Part shown: positions 60,596 to 64,000 of the stretch, in pieces | Layout of the letters: each line of letters begins with the position of its first letter | How positions within the stretch are numbered: the first letter of the stretch is position 1 | Source: Thermomonas flagellata | GTDB lineage: Bacteria > Pseudomonadota > Gammaproteobacteria > Xanthomonadales > Xanthomonadaceae | Reading direction: 5' to 3' | Assembly (NCBI RefSeq): GCF_022419185.1 | Contig: NZ_JAJOZK010000004.1 | Location: 1 to 64,000 of the forward strand | DNA length: 64,000 nucleotides | The notes under the pieces: model-generated | What the model was told of the DNA's origin: nothing | Databases searched by the model: none | The model's input: the letters and a program-made list of their open reading frames with translations, nothing else | Made by a program: the position numbers and the translations under genes

Positions 60596-61855
60596 TCAGG
60601 CCACCGCGCTGGGGCGCTGGGCCTGCTCGGCGCGGCGCGCCAGCACCCGCTCGATCCGGGCGAACACCTCGCGCAGCACCGGCGCCTCCGGCAGCAGGGT
60701 GACCCGGAAGTGGTCGCGGTAGGGCACGTTGAAGCTGGTGCCGGGCACGATCAGCACGTCCTCCTGCTCCAGCATCTCCAGCGCGAATTCGTGGTCGTCG
60801 AAGCCCTGCGCGGCGGGCCCGACCACCCGCGGGAAGCCGTACAGCGCGCCCGCCGGCGGCACCAGCGCCAGGTGCTCGCTGGCCGCACAGGCCTCGATCA
60901 GCGCGCGCCGGGTCTCGTACAAGCGGCCGCCGGGGCGGACCAGCGCGCCGATGGTGTCCGCGCCGTGCAGCGCCTGCGCGATCGCGAACTGCCCGGGCAC
61001 GTTCGCGCACAGGCGCAGCGCGCCCAGCAGGTCCATCGCGTGGTGGAAGTCGCCGCAGGCCACCGGGTCGCCCGACAGCACTGCCCAGCCCACCCGCCAG
61101 CCGCAGGCGCGGTGCACTTTCGACAGCCCGCCGAAGCTCACGCACGGCAGGTCGCCGGCGAGCGGCGCGACCGGCTGGAACACGGCGTCGTCGTAGACGA
61201 TGTGGTCGTAGATCTCGTCCACCAGCAGCAGCAGGCGGTAGCGCTGCGCGACTTCCACGATCCGCTGCAGCAGCGCGCGCGGGTAGCTGGCGCCGGTCGG
61301 GTTGTTCGGGTTGATCAGCACCAGCGCGCGGGTGCGCGCCGAGATCAGCGACTCGATCTGCTCCGGATCGGGCAGGAAGCCGTTGTCGCGGTCCAGCTTG
61401 TAGTAGACCGGGCGGCCGTCGTTGAGGATGGTGGCCGCGCTCCACAGCGGGTAGTCGGGCGAGGGCACCAGCACTTCCTCGCCGGGGTTGAGCAGCGCGC
61501 GCAGGGCGATGTCGATCAGCTCGGACACGCCGTTGCCGACGAACACCCGCTCCGGGCAGGCGTTTGGGGTGCCGCGCGCCTTGTGGAACGCGGCGATCGC
61601 CGCGCGCGCCTCGGGCAGGCCCTGCTGGTGGGTATAGGGATCGGTCTGCGCGATGTGGTCGGCGATCGCGTGCTGCAGGTGCTCCGGCGCCCGGAACCCG
61701 AACGCGCCGGGATTGCCGATGTTGAGCTTGATCAGCCGGCGGCCCTGGGCCTCCAGTTCGCGCGCGCGGCGCGCCAGTTCGCCGCGGATCTCGTAGCGGA
61801 CTTCGGTCAGGCGGGTGCGGGTGGCGATCTTGTGGCGCGGGAGCGGCGGCGACAT
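60596..61855 (-). CDS. Pyridoxal-phosphate aminotransferase, AlaA-like
   Basis: 419 residues. Fold type I. VRYEIRGELARRARELEAQG RR, LKLNIGNPGAFGF-type start, LVLINPNNPTGASYPRALL, LVDEIYDHIVYDDAV and the PLP lysine in FGGLSKVHRACGWRVGWAVL are intact, and RVTLLPEA contains the carboxylate-binding Arg. It resembles glutamate-pyruvate aminotransferase AlaA. ATG at 61855 taken because MSPPLPRH precedes the family start. Divergent from rsgA. Confidence 0.92.
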   Translation of the reverse strand: MSPPLPRHKIATRTRLTEVRYEIRGELARRARELEAQGRRLIKLNIGNPGAFGFRAPEHLQHAIADHIAQTDPYTHQQGLPEARAAIAAFHKARGTPNACPERVFVGNGVSELIDIALRALLNPGEEVLVPSPDYPLWSAATILNDGRPVYYKLDRDNGFLPDPEQIESLISARTRALVLINPNNPTGASYPRALLQRIVEVAQRYRLLLLVDEIYDHIVYDDAVFQPVAPLAGDLPCVSFGGLSKVHRACGWRVGWAVLSGDPVACGDFHHAMDLLGALRLCANVPGQFAIAQALHGADTIGALVRPGGRLYETRRALIEACAASEHLALVPPAGALYGFPRVVGPAAQGFDDHEFALEMLEQEDVLIVPGTSFNVPYRDHFRVTLLPEAPVLREVFARIERVLARRAEQAQRPSAVA

Positions 61856-61923
61856 CCGGGTGGCGCGAGTGGCGGGACGGGCCGCCAGCCTAGCGGAAAC
61901 CGCGCCGGCGCGCCGCGGCTGGC

Positions 61924-61929
61924 TAGAAT
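61924..61929 (+). promoter_or_regulatory. -10 element of rsgA (identical 20-mer to the M28 promoter)
   Basis: TAGAAT is followed by six bases and an ATG at 61936 that opens a seven-codon frame (MCLHPTP) ending in the TGA that overlaps the rsgA ATG. The in-frame GTG at 61938 is the alternative rsgA start. The aminotransferase -10 (TAGGCT, 61887-61892 on the minus strand) lies next to it. Confidence 0.5.
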
Positions 61930-61955
61930 CGGCGCATGTGCCTGCACCCGACCCC

Positions 61956-63035
<1,080 letters not shown>

Positions 63036-63036
63036 G

Positions 63037-64000
63037 ATGGACCTGGACCGTCCCGCGCCGGCCGACGCGCGTGCGGTCGCCCACCATGCCGCGCTGGACG
63101 CGCGCCTGGCGCGCGCGGCCAGGCCGCTGCGCCTGCTCAGCCTGGCCAGCTGGCCGGCGCGCGTGCAGCAGCGTTTCCTGGCCGACTGGGAACGCGGCCG
63201 GGTGCGCCTGCCCCGGCATGCCTATCCGCGCCACGACTTCGCCGAGGCCCGCCGCGAATGCGCCGCGGTGGCCGCCGCCGCGGACCCGGCGCATCCGCTC
63301 GGGCAGTACCTGATCGATTCGGCGCACAGCTGGGACCTGGCCGCGCAGCTGCTGGAGAACCTCGGCCGCCCGGCGGTCACCGGGTTGTCGATCGCGCTGT
63401 TCGGGCGGCCCGACCAGCCGCTGCCGGGCGGCGCCAGCACCCGCGAGGCGGCCAACCACTTCATCGCGATCGCCAACGACCTCGACCACGAGCTGCTCTC
63501 GCCCGCCGAGCAGGTGCAGATCTCGGCCACCGCGCTGTCGCTGCAGCTGCAGGCGGCGCTGGACGCCTACTTCGGCGAGCGCCTGATCCAGGTCGAGCTG
63601 GATCCCGAGCTGATCGCCAAGGCCGCCGCCGGGCCGACCCGGATCCGCCTGCGCGCCGGCGCCGCGTTCTCCGACTACGACCGCCACCAGCTGCTGCAGC
63701 ACGAGGCCTTCGTGCACTCGCTGACCGCGCTCAACGGCCAGCAGCAGGCGGTGCTGCCGAGCCTGGCGCTGTCCTCGCCGCGCACCACCGCGACCCAGGA
63801 GGGGCTGGCGGTGTTCGCCGAGCACATCACCGGCAGCATCGACATCGAGCGCATGAAGCGGGTCAGCCTGCGCATCGAGGCGGTGGCGATGGCGCTGGAG
63901 GGCGCGGACTTCTTGCAGGTGTTCCGCTATTTCCTGGACGCCGGGCAGAGCCCGGTGGAGAGCTTCACCTCGGCGCAGCGGGTGTTCCGCGGGGTGCCGG
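63037..64000 (+). CDS. QEGLA-motif protein with HExxxH (DUF1704/MATCAP-like putative metallopeptidase), partial
   Basis: First 321 residues of a gene cut by the window end. The motif QEGLAVFAEHITG and the HEAFVHSLTALNG (HExxxH) are characteristic of proteins named flavohemoglobin expression-modulating QEGLA motif protein and related to eukaryotic MATCAP tubulin carboxypeptidases. The HExxxH and the Glu in QEGLA would be the metal site. Activity is inferred. Directly after rsgA, starting one base past its stop. Confidence 0.88.
   Translation, partial: MDLDRPAPADARAVAHHAALDARLARAARPLRLLSLASWPARVQQRFLADWERGRVRLPRHAYPRHDFAEARRECAAVAAAADPAHPLGQYLIDSAHSWDLAAQLLENLGRPAVTGLSIALFGRPDQPLPGGASTREAANHFIAIANDLDHELLSPAEQVQISATALSLQLQAALDAYFGERLIQVELDPELIAKAAAGPTRIRLRAGAAFSDYDRHQLLQHEAFVHSLTALNGQQQAVLPSLALSSPRTTATQEGLAVFAEHITGSIDIERMKRVSLRIEAVAMALEGADFLQVFRYFLDAGQSPVESFTSAQRVFRGVP

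Overview
The window is about 72% G+C chromosomal DNA from a gammaproteobacterium of the Xanthomonadaceae (Lysobacteraceae): Lysobacter, Luteimonas, Thermomonas, Xanthomonas and relatives. This rests on gene content and order: the ctaC-ctaD-ctaG-ctaE-SURF1-ctaA-ctaB cytochrome oxidase block, rpsU-yqeY-dnaG facing tsaD, a paired dsbA/cytochrome c4/engB block, a pteridine reductase beside folB-folK, and a cassette array with Xanthomonas-type attC sites. The genus cannot be fixed by reading alone.

Layout. 1-120: right end of an IS3-family insertion sequence. 0.2-9.2 kb: Y-family polymerase, MAPEG protein, secreted M28 peptidase, then gpmI-envC-S41 protease and a convergent rhomboid protease. 9.4-14.1 kb: fadL and putA, convergent on a strong shared terminator. 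14.2-22.4 kb: a complete aa3-type cytochrome c oxidase locus (subunits II, I and III, copper and SURF1 assembly factors, heme O/A synthesis). 22.4-24 kb: alkB and a short ada. 24-29 kb: the macromolecular-synthesis operon (rpsU, then yqeY-GNAT-dnaG-sua5, minus strand) divergent from tsaD. 29.2-31.1 kb: folate/pterin genes. 31.1-40.5 kb: MidA-like methyltransferase, VanZ, cca, an AT-rich islet, Slt-type transglycosylase, TSUP permease, endonuclease/phosphatase-family protein, two DsbA-type proteins and cytochrome c4, then engB.

41.2-44.6 kb is the accessory heart of the window. It is an integron cassette array lying between engB and an alpha-amylase gene. Five attC sites are recognisable, the cassettes are all read on the minus strand, base composition drops to about 50% G+C, and no integrase gene is present (a CALIN-type array). 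The cassettes carry a BrnT/BrnA toxin-antitoxin pair with its own consensus promoter and five proteins I cannot assign.

44.7-64 kb returns to core genes: periplasmic alpha-amylase, gshA, ppc, a PP-loop ligase that reads through a REP-like repeat, degV, a DUF1761 protein, two tandem amidohydrolases (one without its metal-binding HxH), amn, DUF924, photolyase, a glutaredoxin/A-type/rhodanese fusion, SGNH hydrolase, aminotransferase, rsgA, and a QEGLA-motif putative metallopeptidase cut by the window end.

A theme across the window is promoter architecture. Many genes have a TAnnnT-like -10 box exactly six bases before the start codon (slt, dnaG, folB, ada, amylase, brnT, and less perfectly tsaD and engB), so their mRNAs are predicted to be leaderless. 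Others have the same box with a short leader. All functional calls are by reading; no database search was run.
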